Of a stretch of 41,359 bases of DNA, positions 33,395 through 41,303 are shown in pieces. Numbering within the stretch: position 1 is the first letter of the stretch; every line of letters starts with the position of its first letter. Under the pieces are notes generated by a model that was given only the letters and a program-made list of their open reading frames with translations, was not told where the DNA came from and did not search any database. The position numbers and the translations under genes were made by a program. This DNA is from an uncultured Erysipelotrichaceae bacterium (GTDB lineage: Bacteria > Bacillota_I > Bacilli_A > Erysipelotrichales > Erysipelotrichaceae), in NCBI GenBank assembly GCA_934675465.1, contig CAKUQM010000014.1, positions 1 to 41,359 on the forward strand. The letters are read 5' to 3'.

Positions 33395-35122
33395 ATGAAT
33401 AGATTTAAATTACTTATTAAGGATTATAAAAAGGAGTCTATTTTGGCTCCTTTATTTAAATTATTGGAGTCTTTATTTGATTTGTTTGTACCACTAGTTA
33501 TTGCAGGCATTATCAATAAGGGTATCAATAATAATGATTTTGGTTATGTTGTTAAGATGTTTATGCTTCTTATCCTTTTAGCTATTATAGGTTTAGCTTG
33601 TAGTATTGTGGCTCAGTATTTTGCGGCAAAAGCATCAGTTGGTTTTACTACAAAGCTTAGACAAATGTTATTTGAACATATCCAAAGTTTTTCTTATCAA
33701 AATCTAGATGAGATTGGTCAGGATACTTTGATCACAAGACTAACATCAGATACTAATCAGATTCAAAATGGTTTGAATTTAGCACTTCGTTTACTTTTAA
33801 GAAGTCCTTTTATTGTCTTTGGGGCAATGATTATGGCTTTTACTATTAATGTTAAATGTGCTCTTATTTTTGTGGTAGTAATTCCTTTATTATGTCTTGT
33901 AGTCTTTTTAATTATGATTAAGAGTATTCCTTTGTTTAAGGAAGTACAGGTTGCCTTAGATGGATTATTGAGTAAGACGCGTGAGAACTTAAGTGGAATT
34001 CGCGTTATTAGGGCTTTTAGGATTGAGGATAAAGAGTTTAATGAGTTTAAGAATAAGAATGATTTGTTGACTAGAAAAAATCAAAGAGTTGGTTTCTTGA
34101 GTGCTTTGACTAATCCTTTGACTTATATCTTGATTAATATGGCTACGGTAATTCTTATTTATACAGGAACTATTGAAGTAAGAATGTATGGTTTAGCCCA
34201 GGGCGATGTGGTAGCTTTATATAACTATATGGCTCAGATTGTGGTTGAGCTTGTTAAGATGGCTAATTTGATTATTACCATTGATAAGTCATTGGCTTGT
34301 TTCTCAAGAGTGGAGAAGGTTTTGGACATAGAACCTGATATGAAGTATACGGGCACGAATCCAGGCACGAATCCAGGCACGAATCTAACTTTCGACAATG
34401 TAAGTTTTACATATCCTAATAGTAAGGAAGCGTGTTTAGAGAATATAAGTTTTTCAATAAATAAGGGAGAAACCCTAGGTATTATTGGTCCTACAGGTTG
34501 CGGTAAGACAAGCCTTGTGAATTTGATATATAGAGCCTATGATCCAAGTGTTGGTACTGTTTATTTATATGGTGTGGATATTAAAAGTTATGCTAAGGAA
34601 AAGCTTGTAAATAAAGTTAGTGTTGTTCCTCAAAAGGCTGCTTTGTTTAAAGAGAGTATTAGAGATAATTTAAGGATGGCTGATCCTGATGTAAGTGAAG
34701 AAAAGATGTGGGAGGCATTGGATATTGCCCAGGCTAAGGAGATTGTCTTGAATAAAGAAGGACAGTTGGATCATATGATTGAGCAGGGTGGTAAGAACTT
34801 ATCTGGTGGTCAAAGACAAAGATTGTCTATTGCCAGAGCTTTATGTAAAGACTTTGATATTTTGATTCTAGATGATTCTTTTAGTGCTTTAGATTATCAA
34901 ACTGAGGCTAAACTAAGAATGGCTTTAAAGACCTTAAATAAGACTATTGTCAATGTGTCGCAACGTGCTTCTTCTATTAAGAATGCTGATAAGATTTTGG
35001 TGTTGGATGATGGTAAGTTAGTTGGTTTTGGCAGTCACAATAAGTTGATGAAGTCTTGTGAACTATATAAGGAAATCTATTATTCACAATATCCTTTTGA
35101 AAAGGAGGCTAGTCATGAATAA
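33395..35122 (+). CDS. ABC exporter half-transporter, degenerate-site subunit
   Basis: 575 aa: six-span exporter domain (about 15-305), then ATPase domain. Walker A GPTGCGKTS near 364 and signature LSGGQRQR near 469 are intact. Walker B is ILILDDSFSALD, with Asp in place of the catalytic Glu, and the H-loop reads VSQRASS, with Gln for His. These changes mark the degenerate-site partner of a heterodimeric multidrug-type exporter. The linker holds GTNPGTNPGTN, encoded by three 12-bp repeats (34352-34387). It overlaps the second subunit by 8 bp. Confidence 0.93.
   Translation: MNRFKLLIKDYKKESILAPLFKLLESLFDLFVPLVIAGIINKGINNNDFGYVVKMFMLLILLAIIGLACSIVAQYFAAKASVGFTTKLRQMLFEHIQSFSYQNLDEIGQDTLITRLTSDTNQIQNGLNLALRLLLRSPFIVFGAMIMAFTINVKCALIFVVVIPLLCLVVFLIMIKSIPLFKEVQVALDGLLSKTRENLSGIRVIRAFRIEDKEFNEFKNKNDLLTRKNQRVGFLSALTNPLTYILINMATVILIYTGTIEVRMYGLAQGDVVALYNYMAQIVVELVKMANLIITIDKSLACFSRVEKVLDIEPDMKYTGTNPGTNPGTNLTFDNVSFTYPNSKEACLENISFSINKGETLGIIGPTGCGKTSLVNLIYRAYDPSVGTVYLYGVDIKSYAKEKLVNKVSVVPQKAALFKESIRDNLRMADPDVSEEKMWEALDIAQAKEIVLNKEGQLDHMIEQGGKNLSGGQRQRLSIARALCKDFDILILDDSFSALDYQTEAKLRMALKTLNKTIVNVSQRASSIKNADKILVLDDGKLVGFGSHNKLMKSCELYKEIYYSQYPFEKEASHE
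34352..34387 (+). repeat. Three in-frame 12-bp tandem repeats in an ABC exporter linker
   Basis: GGCACGAATCCA occurs twice exactly, then once with CTA at the end. It encodes Gly-Thr-Asn-Pro units between the membrane and ATPase domains. Codons GGC and ACG are unlike the surrounding usage. Gain or loss of units keeps the frame. Confidence 0.9.
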
Positions 35123-36836
35123 GAAGTCTACTTTAAGTAAATTATTGAAAGAATTAGGCAAGTATCGTTTATTACTACTATTGAGTATTGTCTTGTCTTG
35201 TTTAACTGTTGTCTTGACTTTATATATTCCAATTCTATTTGGAGCTACTATCGATTATATTGTGGATGATGGTTTGTCTATTGGTTATATTGTTGATTGT
35301 TTAAAATATATTACCTTGTTGATATGCGTTAATAGCTTCTTAACTTGGTTTATGAATATTATCAATAATAGTATTACTTTTAATGTTGTAAAGAATATTC
35401 GTAATAAGGCTATGGATAAGTTATCGAGACTGCCACTTAGTTATGTTGATAAACAAAGTAGTGGTGATATTGTACAGAGGATGATTGGTGATGTTGATCA
35501 AGTTGCGGATGGATTGTTGCTGGGGTTGACTCAACTTTTTTCAGGTGTTGTGACTATTGTGATTACTTTGGTTTTCATGTTTCAAAAGTCTTTGCCGATA
35601 ACTTTGTTGGTTATTATTTTGACTCCATTAAGTTTTATAGTGGCTAAATTTATTGCCTCTAGGTCTTATCTGCTATTTGGTAAACAAAATAAGACAAGGG
35701 GGCAAGAGAGTGCTTATATTGATGAGATGATTACTAACTTGAGGTTGGTTAAGGCCTTTGGGTATGAGGATAGGGCTACTAGTAGGTTTAAAAAGATTAA
35801 CGATGAGCTTGGTGATTATGCGACTAAGGCTACTTTCTATTCTTCTTTGACTAATCCTTGTACTAGGGCAGTTAATTCTTTGATTTATGCGTTGGTTGCC
35901 TTACTTGGAGCTTATTTGATTTTGAATGGTCATTTGACAGTTGGTGGTTTGACAGTTCTTTTAGCTTATGCGAATCAATATATGAAGCCTTTTAATGATA
36001 TTAGTAGTGTTTTAACTGAATTGTCTAATGCCCTAGTTTGCGCTGATCGTATTTTTGATTTGATTGATCAAGAGAGTGAGAGTGTTGAGAATAATACATT
36101 ACCATCAGCAAAGGGTAATGTATGTATCGATAATATTTCTTTTAGATATGAGAAGGATAAGCCTTTGATTGATGATTTCTCATTAGATGTAAAGAGTGGT
36201 CAAAATATTGCGATTGTTGGTCCTACGGGTTGTGGTAAGACAACGTTTATTAATTTGCTTATGCGTTTTTATGATGTTGATAAGGGCATGATAAGTGTAG
36301 ATGGTGTTGATATCAAGACTGTAGATAGGCATAGTCTTCGTAGTAATTATGGTATGGTCTTACAGGATACTTGGATAAAGAGGGCTAGTGTTAAAGAGAA
36401 TATTATCTTAGGTAAGCCTGATGCGAGTGACGAAGAAATTATTGAGGCTAGTAAGAAGGCTCATTCTTATGAATTTATTAAGAGGTTGCCTAATGGTTTT
36501 GATACGGTGATATCGGATGATGATTTGTCAGTTGGTCAGAAGCAGTTGCTGTGTATTACAAGGGTGATGTTGGCTTTGCCACCGATGTTGATTCTTGATG
36601 AGGCTACTTCTAGTATTGATACGTTTACGGAGAATGAGATTCAGTCAGCTTTTGATTCTTTGATGGAGAATAGAACGTCTTTTGTGGTGGCACATCGTTT
36701 GAGTACTATTTATAATGCAGATGTGATTTTGGTGATGAAGGATGGTCATATTATCGAAAAGGGTAATCATGCTGAGTTGATGAAAAAGAATGGTTTTTAT
36801 TCAAAACTTTATAATGCACAATTTGTGAAGAGCTAA
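35115..36836 (+). CDS. ABC exporter half-transporter, catalytic subunit
   Basis: 573 aa, partner of the preceding gene. Six spans (about 15-300) precede an ATPase domain with Walker A GPTGCGKTT near 370, Walker B MLILDEATSSID with the catalytic Glu, and H-loop VAHRLST. The signature is weakened to LSVGQKQ. Because each ATP site uses one subunit's Walker motifs and the other's signature, this altered signature faces the partner's altered Walker B/H-loop, so exactly one site is degenerate and one active. ATG 35115 is fixed by AAAGGAGG; a longer in-frame start at 35058 lacks one. The exported substrate is unknown. Confidence 0.93.
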   Translation: MNKKSTLSKLLKELGKYRLLLLLSIVLSCLTVVLTLYIPILFGATIDYIVDDGLSIGYIVDCLKYITLLICVNSFLTWFMNIINNSITFNVVKNIRNKAMDKLSRLPLSYVDKQSSGDIVQRMIGDVDQVADGLLLGLTQLFSGVVTIVITLVFMFQKSLPITLLVIILTPLSFIVAKFIASRSYLLFGKQNKTRGQESAYIDEMITNLRLVKAFGYEDRATSRFKKINDELGDYATKATFYSSLTNPCTRAVNSLIYALVALLGAYLILNGHLTVGGLTVLLAYANQYMKPFNDISSVLTELSNALVCADRIFDLIDQESESVENNTLPSAKGNVCIDNISFRYEKDKPLIDDFSLDVKSGQNIAIVGPTGCGKTTFINLLMRFYDVDKGMISVDGVDIKTVDRHSLRSNYGMVLQDTWIKRASVKENIILGKPDASDEEIIEASKKAHSYEFIKRLPNGFDTVISDDDLSVGQKQLLCITRVMLALPPMLILDEATSSIDTFTENEIQSAFDSLMENRTSFVVAHRLSTIYNADVILVMKDGHIIEKGNHAELMKKNGFYSKLYNAQFVKS

Positions 36837-36850
36837 GGGAGGTATTAAAT

Positions 36851-38287
36851 ATGGCTTGTACAACAATTCTTGTAGGTAAAAAGGCGTCATATGATGGTTC
36901 AACTATTATTGCGAGAAATGATGATTCTGGGCAGGGCATGTATACTGCAAAGAAGTATCAAATAATTAATCCTGGTGATCAACCAAGAAAATATACTACG
37001 GTAATTTCGCATTTGACTATGGATTTACCTAATAATCCTTTAAGATATAGTGCTACTCCTAATGTGGATAGAAAAGAGGGTATTTGGTGTGCTTCTGGTA
37101 TTAATGAATTAGAGGTTGGTATGTCGGCTACTGAGACAATTACTTCTAATCCTAGGGTACTTGGGGCTGATCCTTTGGTTAGGTATGATGAGAAGACTAA
37201 TACTCCTGGTGGTATTGGCGAAGAGGATATTGTTCATATTGTCTTACCTTATATTCGTAGTGCTAGAGAGGGTGTTACTTATTTAGGCAGCTTATTAGAG
37301 AAGTATGGCACTTATGAGTCTAATGGTATTGCCTTCTGTGACAAGGATGAAATTTGGTATTTGGAGACTATTGGTGGTCATCATTTTATTGCCAGAAGAG
37401 TTGAGGATGATGAGTATGTAGTGTTGCCTAATCAATTGAATATTGATTATTTTGATTTAGATGATGCCTTTGGTAAACAAGAGAAGCATATTTGTTCAAA
37501 GGATTTAAGAAAATTTATTGAAGAAAATCATTTGAATTTAGGCTTTGGTGCTAAGTTTGATGTTAGAGCAGCTTTTGGTAGTCATAGTGATGCAGATCAT
37601 GTCTATAACACTCCTCGTGCATGGTATATGTTAAGATATTTTAATCCTAATACTTTTGATTATAAGAATATTGGTCCTGAGTGTGATAATTTGCCTTTTT
37701 CTATGAAACCTGAAAGAAAGATTACGATTGAGGATGTTAAGTATATTTTGAGTAGTCATTATCAAGGTACTGAGTATGATCCTTATGTTAAGGGTGAGAA
37801 GTCTAATTTGTATCGTAGTATTGGTGTTAATCGTACTGATGATTTAGAAATTTTGCAGATGCGTTCTTATGGCAAACCACTTGAGTATCAGGCTTTTGCG
37901 TCTAATGTTTATAATGTGGCAATTCCTCAATATACATGTGTTAATAAGGCTCCTGAGTATTTAAGTTGTACCACTACAGACGTGAATACTAATAGTTTCT
38001 ATTGGACTAGTAGATTGATTGCGGCTTTGGGTGATAGTGATTTCTATGGCAATGTAGGCCATATCGAAAGATATCAATTACAGGGTGCTACTTTGGCTAA
38101 TAAGCTAATTAAAGAGTTTGATAAGACTTTAGAAGGCTTAGAGGGTGAAGAATTAATTAAGACTGCTGAACATGCAAACCAAGTTATTTGTGATGAGTTT
38201 GAAAAGCTTAGCACTGATGTCTTAGGTAAGGTGTTGAAGGTATCTACTAATAGAATGAAGAATGCTTATCAAAGAAATGATAACTAG
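36851..38287 (+). CDS. C69-family dipeptidase
   Basis: A 478-aa N-terminal-nucleophile hydrolase. The N-terminus MACTTILVGKKASYDGS places Cys3 as the nucleophile, exposed after processing, followed by STIIARNDD. Other family features include GIAFCDKDEIWYLETIGGHH near 159 and NQLNIDYFDLDD near 196. Such enzymes (PepD/PipD type) cleave dipeptides in the cytoplasm. A strong GGGAGG lies 9 nt before the ATG. It follows the exporter by 14 bp and may share its transcript. Confidence 0.92.
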   Translation: MACTTILVGKKASYDGSTIIARNDDSGQGMYTAKKYQIINPGDQPRKYTTVISHLTMDLPNNPLRYSATPNVDRKEGIWCASGINELEVGMSATETITSNPRVLGADPLVRYDEKTNTPGGIGEEDIVHIVLPYIRSAREGVTYLGSLLEKYGTYESNGIAFCDKDEIWYLETIGGHHFIARRVEDDEYVVLPNQLNIDYFDLDDAFGKQEKHICSKDLRKFIEENHLNLGFGAKFDVRAAFGSHSDADHVYNTPRAWYMLRYFNPNTFDYKNIGPECDNLPFSMKPERKITIEDVKYILSSHYQGTEYDPYVKGEKSNLYRSIGVNRTDDLEILQMRSYGKPLEYQAFASNVYNVAIPQYTCVNKAPEYLSCTTTDVNTNSFYWTSRLIAALGDSDFYGNVGHIERYQLQGATLANKLIKEFDKTLEGLEGEELIKTAEHANQVICDEFEKLSTDVLGKVLKVSTNRMKNAYQRNDN

Positions 38288-38328
38288 GTAATGTTGATAA
38301 ATCGGGATTTTTGGGGAATGGAGCATAC

Positions 38329-38769
38329 ATGATTAGAAGAGCAAAAGAAGAAGACGCTTCAAGAGTTGCGGAGATCCTTGTGTTTGTAAAACGGATGAAG
38401 TTTCGTTCGATATTTCAGGACGACGGCTATTCATTTGGCGAACTGCAGGTGCTTCCTGTAGCGAAGAAATACCTTGAATGTGGCATTCTGAATCATATGT
38501 TTGTATATGATGATGGGATTGTAAAAGGGCTTATCCACATAGAGGAAAATGAAATCGTCGAATTATATGTCGATTATTTCTTTCAAGGTCAAGGCATAGG
38601 AACTGCATTGATAGAGTACGCTAAAGAAAACTATCCGATCACATTTCTGTGGGCGATCGAGAAGAATGCTGATTCGATTCGTTTTTATGAGGCAAACGGG
38701 TTTCACCTTACAGATACAAAGAAGTATGAAGAAGGAACTACAGAATATCTTGTAAAAATGGAAAGATGA
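38329..38769 (+). CDS. GNAT-family N-acetyltransferase
   Basis: 146 aa with a GNAT fold: MIRRAKEEDASRVAEIL at the start, motif A VDYFFQGQGIGTALIEYA near 80-97 with the acetyl-CoA loop QGQGIG, and ending NADSIRFYEANGFHL (motif B). The substrate cannot be predicted. Base and codon usage (CGG, GGG, ATC, GCG) is richer in GC than in the upstream genes, suggesting recent transfer. An in-frame ATG at 38311 would add six residues; I prefer 38329, preceded by GGGGAATGGAG. Confidence 0.85.
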   Translation: MIRRAKEEDASRVAEILVFVKRMKFRSIFQDDGYSFGELQVLPVAKKYLECGILNHMFVYDDGIVKGLIHIEENEIVELYVDYFFQGQGIGTALIEYAKENYPITFLWAIEKNADSIRFYEANGFHLTDTKKYEEGTTEYLVKMER

Positions 38770-38870
38770 ATTCAATGAAAATTGCAGCAAGGAATCCTAC
38801 TGATTTATCTGTGAGAGGAATTGCTACTTTTTATATTGATTTTGTATATATTGTTGAGCGGTTTCTTTAG
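38766..38870 (+). pseudogene. Possible gene start interrupted by the IS605-type insertion
   Basis: ATG 38766 overlaps the GNAT stop (ATGA) and opens MNSMKIAARNPTDLSVRG, then runs into the 3' end of the oppositely oriented tnpA and stops at 38868-38870. The overlap is the usual coupling arrangement, and the composition matches the GNAT gene. It could be the 5' fragment of a gene cut by the element. Only about 18 codons lie before the IS, so this is tentative. Confidence 0.3.
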
Positions 38871-39252
38871 ACATATTACCAACTGTACCAACATAATAAG
38901 ATGAAGACCATAGCTTACCACCCCAGAATTGGTTATCTCTAATTTCAGAATGATTGCTTAAAAATATTCTTGCAGTATATCCTTTTATGTTTTTCACTAC
39001 ATCAGTTATTGAATATTTAGGTTTAAAGCTAACAAGTAAATGCACATAATCAGACATAACTTCTATCTCTTTTATCTCTATATTAGCCATTTTAGAAATA
39101 TCAAAAATAATGCTTTTCATTTCATCAATTAAATCATCACTTGTAAAACATTCTCTCCTATATCTAGTACACCATATAAGGTGATAGTTAATGTTGTATA
39201 CGTATCCTCTTTCATAAGTAGCTTCTTTAATTTTATCTATATGTCTTTTCAT
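38824..39252 (-). CDS. tnpA: IS200/IS605 TnpA, Y1 transposase with altered HUH motif
   Basis: A 142-aa Y1-family single-strand transposase. The start KRHIDKIKEATYERGYVYNI, then YHLIWCTRYRRE, KYSITDVVKNIKG, GGKLWSSSYYVGTVGNMS and the catalytic-Tyr helix QQYIQNQ (Tyr135) match the family. The metal-binding HUH motif reads Tyr69-Val-His71 (codons TAT GTG CAT) where family members have His-x-His, so activity may be lost. A GGAGGAC lies 14 nt before the chosen ATG; an upstream in-frame ATG at 39294 would add 14 residues. Confidence 0.88.
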   Translation of the reverse strand: MKRHIDKIKEATYERGYVYNINYHLIWCTRYRRECFTSDDLIDEMKSIIFDISKMANIEIKEIEVMSDYVHLLVSFKPKYSITDVVKNIKGYTARIFLSNHSEIRDNQFWGGKLWSSSYYVGTVGNMSKETAQQYIQNQYKK

Positions 39253-39315
39253 ACGTACTAAACAGTCCTCCTTAATATAGCACTCTATTATCAAATATAC
39301 CTTTTACATATGTAG

Positions 39316-39321
39316 TATAAT
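39316..39321 (+). promoter_or_regulatory. -10 element for a leaderless tnpB mRNA
   Basis: TATAAT, then 6 nt, then ATG 39328. No Shine-Dalgarno site and no good -35 at 16-18 bp. Confidence 0.5.
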
Positions 39322-39327
39322 ATAAAC

Positions 39328-40575
39328 ATGAAAAAGATGAAAGATTATAAATATTATATAGGCTTAAATCTAAGGATTTATCCATCTGAGAAACAAAAGA
39401 AAATCATAAAGATAAATGGTGGAGCATCACGTTATATTTATAATAAACTTGTTGCTGATAACAATGAAATGTATGAATTAAAGAAATCATCATCTTTTTC
39501 TATAGCTGATAGAAATAGATTAGAATTTTTACAATCCGTTCACAGTTCTAAAGCTAATCTTTTAGTTATGATTCCATTTTTAACGCAAAAAGAAATTGAT
39601 TCAGACATGATTGATAACGCTATCCAAAATTATAAGATGGCTTGGAATCAATATAACAAAGTTAAAGATACCAGTGTTCCTACTTTCCATAAAAAAGATA
39701 ATACTTATTTTTATAAAACAAGTAATCATTACAGTAAAGTAAGAGATAATGGTCTAAAAGATGGTTCTATCTATTTTATAGATAATAACCATATTAACCT
39801 ACCTAAGATTGGCAAAATTAGATTTAAAGGTTCTAAGAAACTAATTAATCAAATTTTGAATTTTGATAATGAAATAAGACTAGGCTCTACATCTATTGAA
39901 ATGGATAATTTAGGATTATGTTATATTTCTATAAGTTTAGCATCTGATTATCCTTTCTATGATGAATATGATAAAACAAATTCACTTCTTGGAATTGATT
40001 TAAATCTATCAAACTTTTTAGCTGACTCATATGGCAATATCACTGATTCACCTAAGTTTTTAAAGAAATCCGAAGAAAAGTTTAAGAAGGAACAAAGAAA
40101 ACTATCAAGAAAATATGAAGCTGCTAAAAAAGATAAAAGAAAATATTATGAATGTAAAAACTATCAAGACCAAAGACTTAAAGTGGCTAAGATTCATAAA
40201 CATGTTTCTAATCAAAGAAAAGATTTTTATAATGTTTTAGCGAATGATTTAGTCAAAAACCACGACTATATTTTTGCTGAAGATTTAAAAATTAAAAATA
40301 TGATTAAGAATCATAATTTAGCTAAAGCTATAAGTGATAGTTCTTGGAGAAGCTTTTTAACTATCTTAGAGTGGACTGCTATAAAAAGAAATAAAACCTT
40401 TATTCTTGTTGATCCTAAAAATACAACACAAATGTGTTCTAATTGCGGTGCTATCTCTAATGAAAAAATTATCTTAGGACAAGAAGAATGGACTTGTCCA
40501 AATTGTGGTACATATCACATAAGGGATATCAATGCTGCAATAAATATTAAAAACAAGGGACTAGCCCTTGTATAA
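39328..40575 (+). CDS. tnpB: TnpB RNA-guided nuclease
   Basis: A 415-aa TnpB of IS605-type elements, in the family from which Cas12 nucleases arose. The N-terminal wedge/REC part starts MKKMKDYKYYIGLNLRIYPS. The RuvC active site is complete: Asp224 in GIDLNLSNF, Glu318 in IFAEDLKI, Asp400 in HIRDINAAINI. The zinc ribbon has Cys370, Cys373, Cys390 and Cys393. TnpB uses an omega RNA from the element's right end to cut DNA and promote retention of the IS. It appears intact, while its companion TnpA may not be. Confidence 0.95.
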   Translation: MKKMKDYKYYIGLNLRIYPSEKQKKIIKINGGASRYIYNKLVADNNEMYELKKSSSFSIADRNRLEFLQSVHSSKANLLVMIPFLTQKEIDSDMIDNAIQNYKMAWNQYNKVKDTSVPTFHKKDNTYFYKTSNHYSKVRDNGLKDGSIYFIDNNHINLPKIGKIRFKGSKKLINQILNFDNEIRLGSTSIEMDNLGLCYISISLASDYPFYDEYDKTNSLLGIDLNLSNFLADSYGNITDSPKFLKKSEEKFKKEQRKLSRKYEAAKKDKRKYYECKNYQDQRLKVAKIHKHVSNQRKDFYNVLANDLVKNHDYIFAEDLKIKNMIKNHNLAKAISDSSWRSFLTILEWTAIKRNKTFILVDPKNTTQMCSNCGAISNEKIILGQEEWTCPNCGTYHIRDINAAINIKNKGLALV

Positions 40576-40738
40576 GTAAATTATCAATTCGTAGTATGGC
40601 AACTCACTACGATAACCGCCTATTAATTGGTAAACCTCTACTTATAAATATTATAAGCAAGTAAAACTGTATTTAGGTAAGTTGTAATTCTCTTATAATG
40701 AGCCTACAAGCTTGTGGTTTTAACCACGAGTAGTTGAC
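40553..40738 (+). ncRNA. Probable TnpB omega RNA (reRNA) at the IS right end
   Basis: Starting over the tnpB stop, this stretch holds successive hairpins: ACAAGGG/CCCTTGT (40553-40571), TCGTAGT/ACTACGA (40589-40612), CTTATAA/TTATAAG (40641-40657) and CTTGTGGTT/AACCACGAG (40711-40730). It ends TAGTTGAC. This is where TnpB scaffold RNA lies in known IS605 elements; the guide would begin at about 40739. No protein-coding frame explains this stretch. Confidence 0.55.
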
Positions 40739-40789
40739 GTTTATAGTATTAAATTTGTCTAGCTAGTATATTTTACATTGGAGCTATAT

Positions 40790-41248
40790 ATGGTGAAAGA
40801 TTATATCAAATGGATTAGAAGTAAGGTGGGCCAAGAAAAAGTTATTCTTGTTTTTACTGGCGGATGCGTGTTTGATGAACGCGGACGAGTGCTTTTGCAA
40901 AAACGTGGTGACAGCGAAAACTGGGGATTTCCAGGTGGATCGATTGAATTGGGTGAGACACCAGAAAATGCTGCCATACGTGAATTAAAAGAAGAAACGG
41001 GTTTAGATGTTGTTGTTAACTCGCTCATTGGAATTTATACGGATAGTGATATGAGATATTCAAATGGGGATCAAGCACACAGCATTTGTATTGTATATGA
41101 ACTTAAAAAAATTGGTGGCAAATTGAAATGCGATAGTTTGGAAACTTTAGAACTAAAATATTTTGACATAGATGAATTGCCAGTAATGTTTTGTAAACAG
41201 CATGAGGAAATAAAAGTTGATTTGATAAATAAATATGGAAGAGAATAA
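40790..41248 (+). CDS. Nudix hydrolase
   Basis: A 152-aa Nudix protein. The box GGSIELGETPENAAIRELKE followed by ETGL has the complete G-x5-E-x7-RE-x2-EE-x-G pattern. The start VKDYIKWIRSKVGQEKVIL and later SNGDQAHSICIVYEL match accessory Nudix proteins found near resistance-type or mobile genes; the substrate is unknown. GGAG lies 6 nt before ATG 40790; an in-frame TTG at 40778 precedes that site. The composition is mixed and the gene directly follows the IS. Confidence 0.88.
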   Translation: MVKDYIKWIRSKVGQEKVILVFTGGCVFDERGRVLLQKRGDSENWGFPGGSIELGETPENAAIRELKEETGLDVVVNSLIGIYTDSDMRYSNGDQAHSICIVYELKKIGGKLKCDSLETLELKYFDIDELPVMFCKQHEEIKVDLINKYGRE

Positions 41249-41303
41249 CTTATTGCTTAGTGTTTGAAGTTCAACAAATTACAATTTATAAAGGAGAATA
41301 TTG

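Larger units (their letters stand above)
38824..40738. mobile_element. IS200/IS605-family insertion sequence (tnpA and tnpB divergent)
   Basis: The element carries a minus-strand Y1 transposase gene and a plus-strand tnpB. The right end is marked by a subterminal hairpin at 40711-40730 followed by TAGTTGAC (40731-40738), a usual end for this family. The left end lies a little left of or within the tnpA 3' end and could not be fixed; no matching subterminal hairpin was recognised. No terminal inverted repeats or target duplication are expected for this family. Confidence 0.75.

Noticed and set aside
38836..38840. TTGAT as the IS left cleavage site
   Set aside because: It lies inside the tnpA 3' end and would remove its stop codon; no subterminal hairpin supports it, so the left end is left open.
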